A DNA stretch of 64,000 bases, taken from positions 1,918,873 to 1,982,872 of the forward strand of contig CM046853.1 of the NCBI GenBank assembly GCA_025617745.1. Direction: 5' to 3'. How positions within the stretch are numbered: the first letter of the stretch is position 1; the number at the start of each line of letters is the position of its first letter. The position numbers were made by a program, and so were the translations under genes. Source of the DNA: Heliocidaris erythrogramma (taxonomy: Eukaryota; Echinodermata; Echinoidea; Camarodonta; Echinometridae). The notes under the pieces are model-generated. The model was given only the letters and a program-made list of their open reading frames with translations, searched no databases and was not told the origin of the DNA. Positions 22,801-31,680 of this stretch are shown here, piece after piece.

Positions 22801-24054
22801 GTAATAATTACTACGTACGTACGTAATATTTTTTATTTTTTTATGTTGTCAGTTTGGCCCTTTCAGGTCTTCGTAGGAGATCGACGAACCGATCGCGCCG
22901 GTACCACTACGAGCGCTGTAAATGTAAGTTTTTATAACTTTCTACATTTTGTATCTTAACAAACTTATAACGTAAAATCTAAAGAGTGCTACTTAAGTAT
23001 CAGTTTGCCCACAAAAACCTCCATTTCAAACAAAATTACATCTGTATCCCCAATACCCAGTATACACACATGTATATGATCCTAATGGTCAATATGACCA
23101 TTGCTTGCTGATGTGATATATACTAGCAGAGAACGTGAACGCGACTTCAAACTGTTGGCTAACTTTCGCTAATTCGCTAGCGGAGGACGTCGCGCTTTAC
23201 CTGTGCTTTCTCTATGGAAAATTTGTTTTGTCGTTACGAACTGAAGTTTACGATAATATTCTTGCACTCTCTCTGCATTGTCAATTTGACAATTGTATAA
23301 TTGAACATGATAAATACGGGCATGAGTACGAGTGTTCCTACTTAATTCGCAATAACTATATCACACTCTCATCAAATTGGCAATTACTTCTTGGAAATGA
23401 TCTGAAGCTGAATGAAGTCATATGAGCGACAAAAAGTTTATTTCGTATTGTTTTTTTTTTTGCATCGAACAAACGTGTTCCATTCAGCTCTCCAAAGACA
23501 AACATGACAAAGTAAGATTATTAATTCTTTGAATTTGAATCATTGTCGGATGTGTCGACAATGAGCATCGCTTCGTGCGACACTAGAGTGATATTTTGGC
23601 TAGCCATACGGACTAGAAACTTAAGATTTTGGCTAGTCTGTCCTGATTTTTACTAGTCATTAGCTAGCGGACTATCGTTAATGTCGAGCAGCGAGAGCCC
23701 CATACATATGCCCGCGATGCCAGCGGACCGGTCACGGGTGCATGATGGTACATGCACTGCGTGCAACTGTCATGACTGTGTGCAACTCTGTTTTCACCGC
23801 CCATCAGGCTTATTCGTGATAACTAAAAGGAGTAGGCCCCTATAGCCCATTTTTTTTTTTTTTTACACTCAGGTTGCTAGTCCTGGCTAGTCGCGCATTC
23901 GTGTTTTCACTGCACAAAAATCAGTATGCGGGACCATTTAAAATATCACAAACTTGACAAAGAAAAAACAAATTTAGATCACGCCATGAAATATCAACAT
24001 AAAGAATACAATACCTGGATCACTTTCAAGTTCGAGCCATTCTCCAGCCATCAT
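13672..24054 (-). CDS. BAP1: BAP1 ubiquitin carboxyl-terminal hydrolase (12 exons, complete)
   Basis: Join, in transcript order: 24054-24015, 20922-20893, 20585-20398, 20012-19893, 19509-19308, 18777-18705, 18299-18179, 17966-17668, 17354-16428, 14934-14751, 14343-14251, 13896-13672; 2502 nt, 833 residues plus TAA, all phases compatible. BAP1 is the nuclear cysteine protease that, with ASXL proteins, removes ubiquitin from histone H2A. Seen: UCH domain about residues 3-240, with Gln86, the nucleophile Cys92 in [10 protein letters not shown], His169 in TFHFVSYVP and Asp184 in YELDGLK. Then a long acidic, Ser-rich linker with an HCF1-binding-like SHNY (365-368) and the conserved [16 protein letters not shown]; then [10 protein letters not shown] and the C-terminal ULD-type helices ([19 protein letters not shown]) and a basic tail matching the human nuclear-localisation/DNA-binding end. 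At 833 residues it is longer than human BAP1 (729), mainly through the linker. ATGATG at 24054: the first is used here; the second would give the human-like start. The gene converges with dynein, and its promoter side abuts the foldback element. Confidence 0.96.
13897..14250 (-). other. BAP1 intron 11
   Basis: No coding signal. Contains a C18-then-A9 homopolymer junction at about 14097-14122. Confidence 0.6.
14251..14343 (-). CDS. BAP1: BAP1 exon 11
   Basis: 31 codons, phase 0. Encodes [20 protein letters not shown] and [11 protein letters not shown], matching human [20 protein letters not shown] and its charged continuation: the start of the ASXL-binding C-terminal region. Confidence 0.94.
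14344..14750 (-). other. BAP1 intron 10
   Basis: Contains a purine-rich block (about 14400-14520) that is open on the - strand by composition only. No other feature seen. Confidence 0.6.
14751..14934 (-). CDS. BAP1: BAP1 exon 10
   Basis: 184 nt encoding [60 protein letters not shown] and G. Weakly conserved; accepted because borders (CTATTCAG side AG, GTAAGA donor) and frame fit both neighbours. Confidence 0.85.
14935..15319 (-). other. Distal part of BAP1 intron 9
   Basis: No exon or repeat recognised between exon 10 and the AGGTCA element. Confidence 0.5.
15320..16320 (-). repeat. Hairpin-headed AGGTCA repeat element, family 1, copy a
   Basis: In BAP1 intron 9. Read on the - strand it starts with a hairpin (16281-16316: GCCTCCG...CACC-GAA-GGTG...CGGAGGC). 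Next comes a (GGAC)n-type tract (16243-16266), then about five tandem units of 165-175 bp, each with TGACCTCTGTGACCTC and CTTTGACCTAC (AGGTCA words), TATGGGGATACATACTGGTA and a GAGATATCGCGGTAA end. It closes with GAATGCGACTGCGTCTCC. The same head and tail bound the copy at 52131-53143. Confidence 0.85.
16428..17354 (-). CDS. BAP1: BAP1 exon 9 (large linker exon)
   Basis: 927 nt. Starts with [14 protein letters not shown] (HCF1-binding-like motif). Continues with acidic repeats ([36 protein letters not shown]), conserved [20 protein letters not shown] and a short helix, ending GGLDIGR. The donor is fixed by frame: GGAAG|GTATCA joins Arg to [10 protein letters not shown] second GTAAAT eight bases on would break the frame. 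Confidence 0.93.
17668..17966 (-). CDS. BAP1: BAP1 exon 8 (linker with 13-Lys run)
   Basis: 299 nt. Polar linker, not conserved in sequence, containing 13 consecutive Lys codons (residues 331-343, + strand 17713-17751). Ends SPTPVYK, where the split Lys codon joins [10 protein letters not shown] as in human LPAFLDNHNY. Confidence 0.92.
18179..18299 (-). CDS. BAP1: BAP1 exon 7
   Basis: 121 nt encoding [20 protein letters not shown] and [24 protein letters not shown](S/N)LMAVV is the conserved end of the UCH domain. Confidence 0.94.
18705..18777 (-). CDS. BAP1: BAP1 exon 6
   Basis: 73 nt encoding [20 protein letters not shown] and LENEG, the end of the catalytic fold (human ...[20 protein letters not shown]). 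Confidence 0.94.
19308..19509 (-). CDS. BAP1: BAP1 exon 5 (catalytic His and Asp)
   Basis: 202 nt. Encodes [20 protein letters not shown], then [20 protein letters not shown]: His169 and Asp184 fall at the same numbers as in human BAP1. Confidence 0.96.
19893..20012 (-). CDS. BAP1: BAP1 exon 4 (catalytic Cys)
   Basis: 40 codons, phase 0. Encodes [20 protein letters not shown] with nucleophile Cys92, then [14 protein letters not shown]. Confidence 0.96.
20398..20585 (-). CDS. BAP1: BAP1 exon 3
   Basis: 188 nt. Encodes [33 protein letters not shown] and ends DMFFAHQ. Gln86 of AHQ is the expected oxyanion-hole glutamine. Confidence 0.95.
20893..20922 (-). CDS. BAP1: BAP1 exon 2 (30-nt micro-exon)
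   Basis: A 30-nt exon encoding (G)VFTLLVQEF(G), bounded by CCAG and GTAAGC. It is needed to keep the UCH N-terminal helix intact between ESDPG and [12 protein letters not shown]. Intron 1 before it is 3.1 kb. Confidence 0.92.
22254..22661 (-). CDS. Candidate nested micro-ORF (two exons)
   Basis: Exon 22661-22570 reads [20 protein letters not shown] then [10 protein letters not shown]. It has a strong AAAATGG start context and a GTAAGT donor. A TTTCAG acceptor at 22288 joins in frame to 22287-22254 ([10 protein letters not shown]), ending TAATAAA, a stop overlapping a polyadenylation-like signal. 41 residues in total. The phase does not fit BAP1 exon 2, so it is not an alternative BAP1 start. 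I do not recognise the product; it could be chance or a relic first exon of a transposed gene. Confidence 0.25.
22697..22918. repeat. Near-perfect 222-bp palindrome
   Basis: Arms of about 110 bp meet at about 22807. The outer part begins CAGCGCTCGTAGTGGTACCG, and the inner part runs through GACCTGAAAGGGCCAAACTG to an ACGTACGTACGT core. The arms differ at a handful of bases. Each arm, read inward, carries the same open frame ARSGTG(T/A)[12 protein letters not shown](PN) and TGA, preceded by a CAG acceptor-like site. Confidence 0.9.
24015..24054 (-). CDS. BAP1: BAP1 exon 1 (start codon)
   Basis: 40 nt, [13 protein letters not shown] plus one base; donor [19 protein letters not shown] matches the human start [13 protein letters not shown] in pattern. 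Only 97 bp separate it from the foldback transposon terminus. Confidence 0.94.
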
Positions 24055-24151
24055 TGCTGAAAAGATCGGGAAATCAGACTCTATTCGTCGATCTCGACCC
24101 TCGCTCTAACAAAAACGCATCTTTCTCTCACTTCCAAAAAATCAACATCGC
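24055..24151 (-). promoter_or_regulatory. Remaining BAP1 5' flank
   Basis: Only 97 bp of host DNA lie between the BAP1 start codon and the foldback terminus. They include the 9-bp target copy CAACATCGC at 24143-24151. No TATA box seen. Either the promoter and 5' UTR are contained in this short stretch or they extend into the transposon arm. Confidence 0.45.
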
Positions 24152-24307
24152 GGTAGACACTTAAAGAGGCCAACCAAAATGACAATGGCGGAATCTCATT
24201 AATATTCATGAGAATACAAACTATGAATATGTATATACGCATGCGCAGATAAGCTTGCGCTTAAACTTTTCGGATATAACCTTTATTTCCGCAGAATTCA
24301 GTGTGTA

Positions 24308-24380
24308 GTGAGCGTAGCTACAAAGGTTAAGGCGAAGTGCATTAGTAATTGGAAGACCGTGGGTTCGAATCTCCGGACAT
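24308..24380 (+). other. tRNA-Ser-like Pol III promoter in left arm
   Basis: GTAGC...GGTTAAGGCGA (like the D-arm of tRNA-Ser) is followed about 45 bp on by GGTTCGAATCT (B box, one change from GGTTCGAATCC, 24362-24372). It does not close into a full acceptor stem, so it is a tRNA-derived segment and not a tRNA gene. Confidence 0.65.
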
Positions 24381-24395
24381 ATTTTTTTTTTGGAA

Positions 24396-24399
24396 GGAA

Positions 24400-24430
<31 letters not shown>

Positions 24431-24439
24431 GGGGGGGGG
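24396..24439. repeat. Poly-G tract in left arm
   Basis: About 40 G with one A interruption; the right arm has the mirror C tract at about 35283-35309. Such tracts are length-unstable and error-prone in assemblies. Confidence 0.9.
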
Positions 24440-27400
24440 ACGGGGGACGCGGGGTAACATGGATCTTCTCTTTTTCCCCCGATTTTTTTTTTCTCTCTTC
24501 TCATTAAAAAAAAATGTTTGCTGAAACAGAAAGTATCGGATGTGATTTGAGTACAATGAATACTTACGTTTCTAAAATGATTTCCTTTGTTTATATTATT
24601 TTGAACATTTTTTTTACTCGTTCCATGAGTGGATATATTCAAATTACAACCTCAATCTCCCATTGACTATTTCACATTGTATCGTGAAGTTTTAACATGC
24701 TTTGCAATCGGGTATAAAGGGATGTCATTTTGGTTGGCCTCCTGTGTTTTCCCACTTGATATCTCGTGTATAATAAATACTATCGTGTTCTATTATTTTC
24801 ATCATTTTTACTCGTTTCATAAGCGAATATATTCAAATTACCACCTCAATCTCCCATTGACTATTTCACATTGTATCGTGAAGTTTTAACATGCTTTGCA
24901 GTTGTGTATAAAGGGATGTCATTTTGGTTGGCCTCCTGTGTCATTTTGGTAAGCCTCCTTTGTTTTCCTATTACAGCTCTTATAATAAATGCTTTTATGA
25001 TCTATTACTAAGTATTTTGTTCATTTTTACTCGTTTTATATGTTGAAACATTCAAATTACAACCTCAATCTCCCATTGACTGTTGTGTAGGGATGTCATT
25101 TTGGTTGGCCTCCTGCGTCATTTTGGTTGGCCTCCTGTGTTTTCCCACTTGATATCGCGTATAATAAATACTCTCATATTCTATTATTTTCATCAATTTT
25201 ACTCGTTTCATTAGTGGATATATTCAAATTAGAACCACAATCTCCCATTGACTATTTCGCATTGTATCGTGAAGTTTTAACATGCTTTGCAATCGGGTAT
25301 AAAGGGATGTCATTTTGGTTGGCCTCCTGTGTCATTTTGGTTGGCCTCCTGCGATTTCCCACTTGATATCGCGTATAATAAATACTCTCATGTTCTATTA
25401 TTTTCATCAATTTTACTCGTTTCATTAGTGGATATATTCAAATTAGAACCACAATCTCCCATTGATTATTTCGCATTGTATCGTGAAGTGTTAACATGCT
25501 TTGCAGTTGTGTATAAAGGGATGTCATTTTGGTTGGCCTCCTGCGTCATTTTGGTTGGCCTCCTGTGTTTTCCCACTTGATATCGCGTATAATAAATACT
25601 CTCATGTTCTATTATTTTCATCATTTTTACTCGTTTCATAAGTGGATATATTCAAATTACAACCTCAATCTCCCATTGAGTATTTCACATTGTATCGTGA
25701 AGTGTTAACATGCTTTGCAGTTGTGTATAAAGGGATGTCATTTTGGTTGGCCTCCTGCGTCATTTTGGTTGGCCTCCTTGTGTTTTCCCACTTGATATCT
25801 CGTGTATAATAAATACTATCATGTTCTATTATTTTCATCATTTTTACTCGTTTCATTAGTGGATATATTCAAATTAGAACCTCAATCTCCCATTGACTAT
25901 TTCACATTGCATCGTGAAGTGTTAACATGCTTTGCAGTTGTGTATAAAGGGATGTCATTTTGGTTGGCCTCCTGTGTCATTTTGGTTGGCCTCCTGTGTC
26001 ATTTTGGTTAGCCTCCTTTGTTTTCCTATTACAGCTCTTATAATAAATGCTTTTATGATCTATTACTGAGTATTTTGTTCATTTTTACTCGTTTTATATG
26101 TTGAAACATTGAAATTACAACCTCAATCTCCCATTGACTGTTTTACAATGCAACGTGAAGTGTTAACATACTTTGCAGTTGTGTATAAAGGGATGTCATT
26201 TTGGTTGGCCTCCTGCGTCATTTTGGTTGGCCTCCTTGTGTTTTCCCACTTGATATCTCGTGTATAATAAATACTATCATGTTCTATTATTTTCATCATT
26301 TTTACTCGTTTCATTAGTGGATATATTCAAATTAGAACCTCAATCTCCCATTGACTATTTCACATTGCATCGTGAAGTGTTAACATGCTTTGCAGTTGTG
26401 TATAAAGGGATGTCATTTTGGTTGGCCTCCTGTGTCATTTTGGTTGGCCTCCTGTGTCATTTTGGTTAGCCTCCTTTGTTTTCCTATTACAGCTCTTATA
26501 ATAAATGCTTTTATGATCTATTACTAAGTATTTTGTTCATTTTTACTCGTTTTATACGTTGAAACATTCAAATTACAACCTCAATCTCCCATTGACTGTT
26601 TTACAATGCAACGTGAAGTGTTAACATACTTTGCAGTTGTGTATAAAGGGATGTCATTTTGGTTGGCCTCCTGCGTCATTTTGGTTGGCCTCCTGTGTTT
26701 TCCCACTTGATATCGCGTATAATAAATACTCTCATGTTCTATTATTTTCATCATTTTTACTCGTTTCATTAGTGGATATATTCAAATTAGAACCACAATC
26801 TCACATTGACTATTTCACATTGTATCGTGAAGTTTTAACATGTTTTGCAATCGGGTATAAAGGGATGTCATTTTGGTTGGCCTCCTGTGTTTTCCCACTT
26901 GATATCTCGTGTATAATAAATACTATCATGTTCTATTATTTTCATCTTTTTTACTCGTTTCATTAGTGGATATATTCAAATTAGAACCGCAATCTCCCAT
27001 TGACTATTTCACATTGTATCGTGAAGTGTTAACATGCTTTGCAGTTGTGTATAAAGGGATGTCATTTTGGTTGGCCTCCTGTGTCATTTTGGTTAGCCTC
27101 CTTTGTTTTCCTATTACAGCTCTTATAATAAATGCTTTTATGATCTATTACTAAGCATTTTGTTCATTTTTACTCGTTTTATATGTTGAAACATTCAAAT
27201 TAGAACTTCAATCTCCCATTGACTGATTTGCTATGTAGCGTGAAGTTTTAACATGCTTTGCAGTTGTGTGTAATGGGATGTCATTTTGGTTGGCCTCATG
27301 TGTCATTTTGGTTGGCCTCCTGTGTTTTCGTACATTATAAGAAATCCCTTTATGTTCTATTCTTTCCATAATTCTTAATCGTTTCATTATATGAAACATT

Positions 27401-27559
27401 CAAATATGACCTTTCCATTTGGCTGATTTGAAATGTAACATGAAGTTTTATAACGCTACAGAGCTGGATTTAGAGGGATGCCATTTTGGTTGGCCTCCGG
27501 TGTCATTTGGATTGGCTTCCTGTGTTTTCTCACGTTATAGTAAATCCTTTTATGTTATG

Positions 27560-28620
27560 TAACACTTTATATAATTCAGTTATTCAATCATGAGCTGGTA
27601 TAGCTTGGGTTTGGAATTTAACTATTTTGAGAGCAAACAGAAGATTCGAAGAGCACAAAATATGCAGTTCAAGAGAGTTCTATTCATTAATGAATGATGA
27701 AGTAGCAATACAATATAAGGCATGTATAGCTTTGAACTCCTATGGTTATGCCATCAGAAGACATATAATAAATTCATACATGATGATGGGGCTGAGAAGG
27801 AGAAGAAGACTACATATTTCTTATTTTCAAAACGTTATATACTCTCTTGGTAAATGCCAGGATTAGGTGGCTTACATTGGGAAGAGTGAACTTGAAACAG
27901 CTGGTCTTCTTCATGTAAACCTTAGATCACAACAACTTTTAATTCACCATGTACATACGATTTTTTACTCTAATGCAGATCACTATATTTCAAATAATTT
28001 TACTCGCTCTTCAAGTGTTCATAGGCATGACACTAGAAATAGTCAATTTAATTTCGTAGTGCCTAAGCGGAAAGGTAAAATCGGAAATTCTTTTTATTTT
28101 AACGGTATTCTTTTCTGGAATTCCCTCCCAAATCATGTTAAGTCAGTTAAGAATTTTTTACATTTTAAAAGGGTATTGAAGCATCATTTGAAAAATGTGT
28201 CTACTCCATAACTATATTTCTCCTCTCCTTTTTGTAGCTCAGATGGTTTTTTCCTATATTATTTGACTTATGTAACCAACGTTTATTATCGATAGTTTCA
28301 TTATGATTTTCTGTATATAGTTTTTTCCGTTGAGTAAGTCTTGTTTTCACATTTATGTAATCTTCGCCTACTTTATAAAAAATGTTATGTTTTATTTTGC
28401 TACTTTTAATTAGTACATTCTTATTACTTGTCGTACGTGTACGATAGTCTTGTAGCCGTACTAATGTGTTTTCTTAGTGTATTTTTAATCAGTTATTTAG
28501 GTAAGGACCCCATTGGAAATAAGCCATTTCGGCTTTCATGGGCTATCCTGTCATGGTACCCGGTTATGTTTGTATTGCAATATACCTGACGAATAAAATC
28601 AAATCAAATCAAATCAAATG
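27560..28620 (+). mobile_element. 5'-truncated non-LTR retrotransposon (CR1/L2-like) in the foldback core
   Basis: The frame at about 27870-28210 encodes the C-terminal tail typical of CR1/L2-type reverse transcriptases: HRHDTRNSQFNFVVPKRKGK, then NSFYFNGILFWNSLPNHVKS and a final basic helix, then TAA. A 3' UTR of about 400 bp ends in an (AAATC)n tail at 28597-28619. The upstream open stretch (27627-27866) is probably decayed RT. No catalytic domain remains. Confidence 0.75.
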
Positions 28621-29235
28621 GTTTTTAGTAAAGGAAACAAAGAGTTTGTGTCCGCAAATGAAGTCTACCCAAAAGGACCACCGGTACCTCATAAACAATC
28701 TTTGAATACCGGTAGGTGATTGACCTTCTGAGAGGGTGAGAAGTGATGTTGCACAGACTAATGATTATGACTACAATTTTACCTCTCACATTTCTATTAT
28801 TTTGATCATGGTTACTCGTTTTATTTGAGAAAATGTTCAAATAAGAACGTTAATCTTCCATTGTCTGATTAATAATGTAACGTGAAGTTTTAACATGCTA
28901 CAAAGTTGTGTATAAAGGGATGTCATATTGCTTTACCTCCTAGCTGTGTTTTCCAACATTAGCGTGTATAATAAATCCTTAATGTCCTACTATTCTGATC
29001 ATTTTTACTCCTTTCATAAGTGCAAACATTCAAATTAAAACTTTATTTTTTCCATTTGTTGATTTGCAAAGCCAAGAGCATTTTTTTTAAATGTTGTTGA
29101 GAAAACGGAATGATGATGACAAGTTTTTGATGTTTTCAGAACGTGGTTATATAACTGGGTTGCCTCTATATTCAATGTTATGTTTTCTAACGTCCTTTGA
29201 CAAAGAAGTCACTGTTTTTTTTAATTCTCCCTTAC
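28621..29235. other. Foldback core: diverged satellite copies
   Basis: 28790-29060 contains two diverged versions of the arm unit (TTCAAATAAGAACGTTAATC, AACGTGAAGTTTTAACATGC, TATAAAGGGATGTCATATTG), older than those in the arms. No gene seen. Confidence 0.6.
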
Positions 29236-29690
29236 TTCAAATTCAAATTCAAATTCGTATTTATTTCATTTCATACAGAAAGAAAAGACAATGGCATTAC
29301 AGATATTGTTACAGAAACTATGAAAAATATATATCAGGTCTGCAATGACGTTTCTTTAAGCAGCTAAAAATTTGACAGTTTAGAGGATAAGAAGGTGATT
29401 TGTGATGCAGTCTATTTCTTTTTTCACCGGAATGAATATGGGCGATTCAGGATATCTTTTACAAATAGCCGTTGATATGGTGAGTGAGACCTCTAAAGGC
29501 TTGGAGATATAAAACTAGATAAAATATTCGATAAAGTGTGAAATATATTTATTTTTTGATGATAGTTCCTTGATGAGTAAATATTCTTTGAACAGATGAG
29601 TTTGCTAAAAGGTCTAGTGTATAAATTTCTTAGAAGGATAAAATTTACAAGAATCTTTTTTACAGTGATCCAAATGTACAATAACGTATA
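29236..29690 (-). mobile_element. Possible LINE 3' end
   Basis: CTTCAAATTCAAATTCAAAT (29236-29258 region) followed by CGTATTTATTTCATTTCATA looks like the reversed 3' end and short-repeat tail of a CR1/L2-type element. The body has no recognisable coding text. Confidence 0.35.
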
Positions 29691-29820
29691 TAAGTGCTCG
29701 GGGGGGGGGGGTAACTACATTGTTTGCCCCGGGCGCCATAATTCCTAGATACGCCACTGGCTTCGCTCCCTCGCCGTTCATCCCCCCTAATCACGAACAC
29801 GGATCGACACCCCTGACTCT

Positions 29821-30175
29821 AGGATAACTACCCGGACAACTACCCCCCCCCCCCCAGACAACTACCTCCTAGGGCAACCACCCTCTAGGTCAACTACCCC
29901 CGGACAACTAACCCCCAGACAACTACCCCCCCCCCCACCCCCCCCCCAGGGCACAATCTTGTCCATTGTGATGTTAAGTCCAATTTGGTGTACCTTTTCT
30001 AGAGGGTGGTTTACCTGGGGTAGTTGTCTGGGGGGGGGGGGTAGTTGTCGGGGGGTAGTTGTCCGGGGGTGGTTGTCCTAGGGGGTAGTTGTCTGGGGGT
30101 AGTTGTCCGGGGGGTACTTTTCCTAGAGGGTGGTTGTCCTAGGGGGTAGTTGTCCGGGGGTACTTGTCCGGGGTT
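29821..30175. repeat. Palindromic G/C-rich minisatellite 1
   Basis: The left half is a tandem array of GGACAACTACCCCC-type units (about 15 bp, C-rich). The right half is the same array inverted (GGGGGTAGTTGTCC). They surround a ~50-bp AT-richer loop at about 29951-30000. Confidence 0.9.
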
Positions 30176-31296
30176 GTGCTAGTTCAGATGCAAAGTAGAA
30201 ATGCACATTATGATCGCGCCATTTCAATATTTTGGAAAAGCGGTTTCGGCAAGTGAATCTTAGTTTTAGTCAAGTTTATGACTTTGATGATCCTATCATG
30301 GAGCTCACATTGCTGTAAGACTTTGTTAGTTGTTTAGCCTCTTTGTAGAGTATGTAGTCTATGCGTATGTGTTTGCATTATTTCTATTTTTGTGCGGTAA
30401 TTTTCATTGTTTTGCCTAGTTTTTCATGCCACTAAAATAACTGCTTCAATTAAAACCGAGTAGTTTTTGGAGTGGATTTCCCCTTTAAGCTAGCAGGAGA
30501 GGGGCTTGTAAAAATCAATCAAGAGCTTCGTAATCATTAAAAAAATCTCCCTTTCATATACAAATTTAGTAATCCGGCGAGTCTTTTAGTGTTACAAGAA
30601 CAAATAGTTTCCTTTGCAATCTGAGTAAGTTAGGATAGGACTGTAAGCTAATGTTATAGATACTACCAAAATGTAATGCAAGTTTGCCTCCCTATATCGC
30701 CAGTTGTAGTGTAGGCCTAAGCTCAACAGATTGGTTCAATAGGGGAAACGTGGCAATTTGACAGCAATATAGTTATCGTGAATGCACTGCATTGGTAATC
30801 GTGCACTGTACCATATAGATTTACATGTATTCGTGTGACATGTCTATTACATGCAGGTGATGTGAAAAAGTAGAATGCTGAGTAGCAATACATTTTGTAA
30901 ATGGCTAGAAGGCTCGCGTGAAAATACATTTATTAACTTCCATGATTTCTAAAAGATAATGTCAAGTGACAATTATGTTTCACATCATCCCTGGCTGATT
31001 TTTCCCGATTGAGGTGTCATATGAAAGGACAGAAAATGAACTTTCTAGAAATGTGATTATTTCTTTGAAATTCAGATCGTTCGCCAAACGACTTTTTGGT
31101 AGCCCTGCTTCATATTGTCTTTATTCACTCATGCGTGAAGTATGTATCATATGAGTGACATCAAATGAAAGAACAGGATGCAATCTTTACAAATATGTGT
31201 CATAATTGTGATTAAGATATGATTAAACATCGACAAATCTCGGTTTCGTTTTTTCTGTGACGCACTGTATAGATATATTTATATATAATTATATTT
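30176..31296. other. Foldback core, unassigned
   Basis: About 1.1 kb with no tandem repeat, inverted repeat or protein-like frame that I can support. Confidence 0.5.
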
Positions 31297-31445
31297 GACT
31301 AACGGGTACATTAAGTCGACACGTAACAATGCAGTTTATTCCGTCACAATAGCGACCCCTACATTAGGTCGACAGTTGGTACATTAGGTAGACAGTTGAA
31401 CAAAGAAAAAGGACAAAAACTGTCCTCCTAATGTACCCATTAGTC
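31297..31445. mobile_element. Small MITE with internal iterons
   Basis: Ends GACTAACGGGTACATTAAGT and its mirror AATGTACCCATTAGTC. Inside, TACATTAGGTCGACAGT and TACATTAGGTAGACAGT repeat in tandem. Confidence 0.65.
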
Positions 31446-31457
31446 GTTTATATATAT

Positions 31458-31516
<59 letters not shown>

Positions 31517-31680
31517 CGTGAGAGATATAAATGAGACGGGACGTAGCTCTCAGTTAACCTCGATTTTAATTCCAAGCTTTCGGCCTCATTTGGCCTTCTT
31601 CAGGGTCTACCAAGACAAGTCAAAATTAAATGAAAACATCATGATACACCGACTACGTTCAAGTCAGGAGACATCTCTCA

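Larger units (their letters stand above)
22164..23905. mobile_element. Possible element bounded by inverted repeats
   Basis: 22164-22226 (CGCGCATAGCCAGGACTAGC, GAGTGTAAAA, poly-A, TGGGCTATA) recurs inverted at 23838-23905 (TATAGCCCA, poly-T, TTACACTC, GCTAGTCCTGGCTAGTCGCG). Either two opposite copies of one short retroposon with an A tract, or the ends of one 1.7-kb element. No coding capacity recognised. Confidence 0.5.
20923..24014 (-). other. BAP1 intron 1 (3.1 kb), repeat-rich
   Basis: Contains a pair of inverted repeat copies (22164-22226 and 23838-23905), a 222-bp palindrome (22697-22918), a possible two-exon micro-ORF (22254-22661) and a CTAGC/GCTAG-rich patch near 23600-23680. The rest shows nothing I can name. 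Confidence 0.6.
24152..27540 (+). repeat. Foldback element, left inverted arm
   Basis: Outer domain 24152-24625, then about 13 tandem units of roughly 190-230 bp. Unit landmarks: ATTCAAATTA, AACCTCAATCTCCCATTGAC, ATCGTGAAGTTTTAACATGC, GTATAAAGGGATGTCATTTT, GGTTGGCCTCCTGTG. Some units alternate in a higher-order period of 458 bp (compare 25802 with 26260). Open frames here are shared by all units and are not genes. Confidence 0.9.

Noticed and set aside
23117..23425. Open stretch of about 100 codons in BAP1 intron 1 with a fairly protein-like composition.
   Set aside because: No ATG, no convincing splice borders and no family motif, and it lies inside a region bounded by repeat copies. Possibly a relic exon of a mobile element, but not supported.
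24308..24380. Functional tRNA-Ser gene.
   Set aside because: The A and B box regions are recognisable but no acceptor stem or normal anticodon arm closes, and the segment is duplicated as part of the transposon arms.
24629..27399. Many 60-110-codon open frames in both foldback arms (strings such as MSFWLASCVFPLD).
   Set aside because: They repeat with every satellite unit, occur on both strands, start anywhere and end in the same place in each unit. They are by-products of tandem repetition.
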